Shown in pieces: positions 61,638 through 64,000 of a stretch of 64,000 nt of DNA. The DNA comes from Stakelama flava (lineage in GTDB: Bacteria; Pseudomonadota; Alphaproteobacteria; Sphingomonadales; Sphingomonadaceae): positions 62,001 through 126,000 of the forward strand of contig NZ_JAHWZX010000002.1 of assembly GCF_019351405.1 (NCBI RefSeq), read 5' to 3'. The notes below the pieces were generated by a model. That model made no database searches, was not told the origin of the DNA, and saw nothing but the letters and a program-made list of their open reading frames with translations. The stretch's first letter is position 1. Every line of letters begins with the position of its first letter. Made by a program: the position numbers and the translations under genes.

Positions 61638-62270
61638 TCAGCCGGGCGCCCCTGCCCCTTCCGGCATCAGCGCATCATCCATCTGCGACGCACGGATATA
61701 GGCGTCGCGCGAAAGGATTCGTTCGAGATATGCAGTAAATGCGGGCCGTTCGGGCAGGGTGCCGAAACGAACGCCCCAGTTGATCTGCGAGCCGAGATAC
61801 ACATCGGCGGCAGTGAAGGCGTCGCCGGTTACATAGGGTCCCGCCGCCACCACGCGTTCCAGCACATTGACGGTCAGGTCATAGCTGCCATAGCCCGCCA
61901 TGCGCATCTGATCCGCGCCGGGAATAAAGCCAAGCGCCTTGTTGGTCACCGCCTGTTCCACCGGACCTGCTGCGAAAAACAGCCAGCGATAATAGTCGGC
62001 GCGGTGGGCGGGATCGGGGGCAAGGCCGGCCTGCGGAAAGGCATCGGCAAGATAGGCGCAAATCGCCGCGCATTCGCTGACGACATGATCGCCATGCCGG
62101 ATCGCGGGAACCTTTCCCATCGGATTGATAGCGAGAAAGGCATCGCCCTTCATCGTCGATGCATAATCGAGCAGCTGCGTTTCATAAGGCTGCCCCACCT
62201 CTTCCAGCATCCAGCGGACAATCCGCCCGCGCGACATCGGATTGGTATAGAAAATCAAATTTTCGGCCAT
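61638..62270 (-). CDS. Glutathione S-transferase family protein
   Basis: A 210-residue thioredoxin-fold plus helical-domain protein. The N-terminal part has IFYTNPMSRGRIVRWMLEE, with a Ser/Asn-type active site region, NPMGKVPAIRHGDHVVSECAAI for glutathione binding, and the C-terminal helical domain with DAFTAADVYLGSQ. It would conjugate or reduce with glutathione; the substrate is unknown. ATG 62270 is used because it starts the conserved strand. A longer frame to 62300 is basic and not family-like. Confidence 0.9.
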   Translation of the reverse strand: MAENLIFYTNPMSRGRIVRWMLEEVGQPYETQLLDYASTMKGDAFLAINPMGKVPAIRHGDHVVSECAAICAYLADAFPQAGLAPDPAHRADYYRWLFFAAGPVEQAVTNKALGFIPGADQMRMAGYGSYDLTVNVLERVVAAGPYVTGDAFTAADVYLGSQINWGVRFGTLPERPAFTAYLERILSRDAYIRASQMDDALMPEGAGAPG

Positions 62271-62363
62271 CGCGATTCCCCTTCGACGCAAACAGAACAT
62301 AAAAAGAACAGTTTTGCATTTCGGTCAAGCCGCGATTTGCGACGCGCGCGGCCAATGCCCCCC

Positions 62364-63218
62364 TCAGCCGCTATCGCGTTCGAGAAATGCATCAATGCGC
62401 CGTGCTACCTCACTTGTTGCAGGCGTATAGACCATCATGGTCAGGTCCGATCGCCCCTCCACCCAAAAGGAGGAAAATTCGAGTTCCAGCGGCCCGAGTT
62501 CGGGATGGTGGATACGCTTGGTCCCCTCTCCACCGCCCAGCACCTCATTATCGCGCCACATCATTGCGAATTCGGGACTCATATCGGACAGTTCGGCAAC
62601 CAGCCTTTCGATTTCCGCGCCCGCGCCCGCACGGACTGCATCGGCGCGAAACGCTCCCACGACAAACCGCGCCACACGCAGCCAATCCTCCTGCGCCGCT
62701 TTCATGCGCGAATCGCTGAACATGATTCGCAGGATGTTGCGCCGGTCCGGGGGAAGCTGCGAATAATCCATCAGCAGCGCCGTCGCCGCGCGGTTCCAGG
62801 CCAGAACGTCCCAGGTCGCCGACCTGATCATCGCCGGGCTGGCGGGAACGGCGTCCAGCACGCGTTGCAGGCGCGGCGTGATGATGTTTTCCGGCGCGCG
62901 GTAGCGTGCTTCGGGAGGATGGCCAAATGCCAGGATATGCAGATGCTGCCGCTCGGGTTCGGTCAGCATCAGCCCCGCCGCGATGCGTTCGAGCACATCC
63001 GCCGACGGCGCTCCGCCCCGCCCCTGTTCGAGCCAGGTATACCAGGTCGGACTGATATTGGCGCGTTGCGCCACCTCTTCCCGGCGCAGCCCCGGCGTTC
63101 GCCGCCGCCCCACCGGCAGGCCCAGACTGGCCGGGTCAAGCCGCATCCTGCGATCACGCAAAAAGATGCCGAGCGAATTTTCCCGTGGCTGCGGCGTGGT
63201 ATTCCTGTTGTTCATCAT
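62364..63218 (-). CDS. MmyB-type helix-turn-helix regulator
   Basis: A 284-residue XRE-type regulator. The N-terminal HTH shows GRRRTPGLRREEVAQRANISPTWYTWLEQG, and the C-terminal ligand domain has DVLAWNRAATALLMDYSQLPPDRRN and WRDNEVLGGGEGTKRIHHPELG, the MmyB-like pattern. Members often sit divergent from a redox enzyme gene that they control, as here with the SDR at 63297. The ligand of the sensor domain is unknown. The regulator probably binds in the 78-base gap. Confidence 0.9.
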   Translation of the reverse strand: MMNNRNTTPQPRENSLGIFLRDRRMRLDPASLGLPVGRRRTPGLRREEVAQRANISPTWYTWLEQGRGGAPSADVLERIAAGLMLTEPERQHLHILAFGHPPEARYRAPENIITPRLQRVLDAVPASPAMIRSATWDVLAWNRAATALLMDYSQLPPDRRNILRIMFSDSRMKAAQEDWLRVARFVVGAFRADAVRAGAGAEIERLVAELSDMSPEFAMMWRDNEVLGGGEGTKRIHHPELGPLELEFSSFWVEGRSDLTMMVYTPATSEVARRIDAFLERDSG

Positions 63219-63296
63219 ACCATGATAACGTCACTACTTTAATAGGAAATTTGGTAGCGCATCTTGGCTGTCCGAACAATATCGGAGAGTTTGAAG

Positions 63297-64000
63297 ATGC
63301 GTGTATTTGTCACTGGCGCGACCGGGTTCATCGGATCGCGGATTGTGCCCGAATTGATTGCGGGCGGTCATGAAGTCATCGGGATGACGCGATCCGACGC
63401 GGGCGAACGTTCGCTGGCACAGGCTGGCGCAACCGCGCACCGCGCGACTCTGGAGGATCCGGAAAGCGTAATGGCGGGGGTGGAAAAGGCCGATGCCGTG
63501 ATCCACACCGCGTTCGACCATGATTTTTCCAATTTCGTGGAAAATTGCGAAAAGGACCGACGCGTAATCGCCGCGATGGGATCGGTGCTGAAGGGGTCCG
63601 ACCGGCCGCTGATGATCACGTCGGGGACCGGCATGGGAGACTCCGGCGACGGCCGTCCTGCATCGGAAGACATCTGCAATACCACCCATCCGAATCCGCG
63701 CGTCGCATCGGAAATCGCGGCGCAGGCGCTGCTTGACGATGGCGTGCACATATTGGTGATGCGGCTACCGCAGGTTCACGACACAGTTCGTCAGGGCCTG
63801 ATTACGCCCTATATCCAGATTTCGCGCGAAAAGGGATCGGTCGCCTATGTCGGCGAAGGAGCGAACCGCTGGCCCGCCGCGCATGTCAGCGACGTCGCGA
63901 AACTGTACGCGCTTTCCTTTAACAAGGGCGCACCGGGCACCCGCTATCATGCGGTGGCCGAAGAAGGGATCACGGCGCGCGCGATCGCACAAGTCGTCGG
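63297..64000 (+). CDS. NAD(P)-binding SDR/epimerase-like protein (3' end outside window)
   Basis: At least 234 residues of an extended SDR. The Rossmann motif is MRVFVTGATGFIGSRIVPEL, followed by VIHTAFDHDFSNF and LMITSGTGMGD. A canonical YxxxK is not obvious; the region near 135-140 has NTTHPNPRVASE, so it may be an atypical SDR of the NmrA/epimerase-like type. There is no stop before the window end. GGAGAG lies 8 bases before ATG 63297. It diverges from the MmyB-type regulator, its likely controller. Confidence 0.8.
   Translation, partial: MRVFVTGATGFIGSRIVPELIAGGHEVIGMTRSDAGERSLAQAGATAHRATLEDPESVMAGVEKADAVIHTAFDHDFSNFVENCEKDRRVIAAMGSVLKGSDRPLMITSGTGMGDSGDGRPASEDICNTTHPNPRVASEIAAQALLDDGVHILVMRLPQVHDTVRQGLITPYIQISREKGSVAYVGEGANRWPAAHVSDVAKLYALSFNKGAPGTRYHAVAEEGITARAIAQVV

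Noticed and set aside
1..64000. CRISPR arrays, insertion sequences, integrases, prophage genes or attachment sites
   Set aside because: I found no regularly spaced repeats, transposase or integrase motifs, and no direct repeat of a tRNA 3' end beside either tRNA.

Overview
The window is a 64 kb piece of a GC-rich bacterial chromosome. Several features point to an alphaproteobacterium, most likely of the Sphingomonadaceae. These are a complex I accessory subunit of the NDUFA12 type next to a DUF2155 protein, a CpdR-type response regulator divergent from an N-formylglutamate amidohydrolase, a SapC-family protein, a cold-shock protein with two CSDs, and an aspartate/glutamate leucyltransferase of the Bpt type. 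The family assignment is an inference from gene content and style, not from an alignment. I see no transposase, integrase, prophage, plasmid gene or CRISPR array.

Layout. 1-11 kb: a cut-off cysteine synthase, an OmpA-family protein, a four-gene leftward beta-oxidation operon (acyl-CoA dehydrogenase, thiolase, bifunctional hydratase/dehydrogenase, CoA hydrolase/transferase; 1948-9369) and a Y-family DNA polymerase. 11-18 kb: a lysozyme-inhibitor-like lipoprotein, aat overlapping a DUF2155 gene tail to tail, an NDUFA12-like gene, a secreted hydrolase, a DUF192 protein, a double cold-shock protein, recX and a fatty-acyl-AMP ligase. 18-33 kb: a GGDEF-EAL protein, tRNA-Trp, secE-nusG, then rplK-rplA and rplJ-rplL. 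The usually compact secE-nusG-rplKAJL series is broken here by two inserted blocks: SulP transporter, carbonic anhydrase and a two-component pair; and Hpt, two receivers, a diguanylate cyclase and an L,D-transpeptidase. No rpoB follows rplL.

33-48 kb: an unknown membrane protein, a secreted amidohydrolase coupled to a 3-hydroxyisobutyrate-dehydrogenase-like gene, threonine ammonia-lyase, bpt, and a leftward circularly permuted ATP-grasp / alpha-E / transglutaminase operon whose transglutaminase lacks the catalytic cysteine. These are followed by a periplasmic redoxin with a DsbD-like protein, an MscS channel, a beta-helix protein and an FMN hydroxy-acid oxidase. 48-55 kb: a GT4 glycosyltransferase fused to a large C-terminal domain, a GH130 protein, a Rieske/FAD reductase and an SDR. 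55-64 kb: tRNA-Val, cpdR, N-formylglutamate amidohydrolase, a cytochrome b561 / SapC / FAD-oxidase operon, an RhlE-type helicase with a DUF1289 gene, a GST, and a MmyB-type regulator divergent from an SDR cut by the window end.

The most interesting items are the transglutaminase-like protein with Val where the catalytic Cys should be, inside the ATP-grasp/alpha-E operon; the GT4-fusion plus GH130 glycan module; the broken ribosomal-protein cluster carrying signalling genes; the 181-bp antisense overlap of aat with the DUF2155 gene; and a large inverted repeat after rplL. None of these is proven to be a new system by sequence reading alone.
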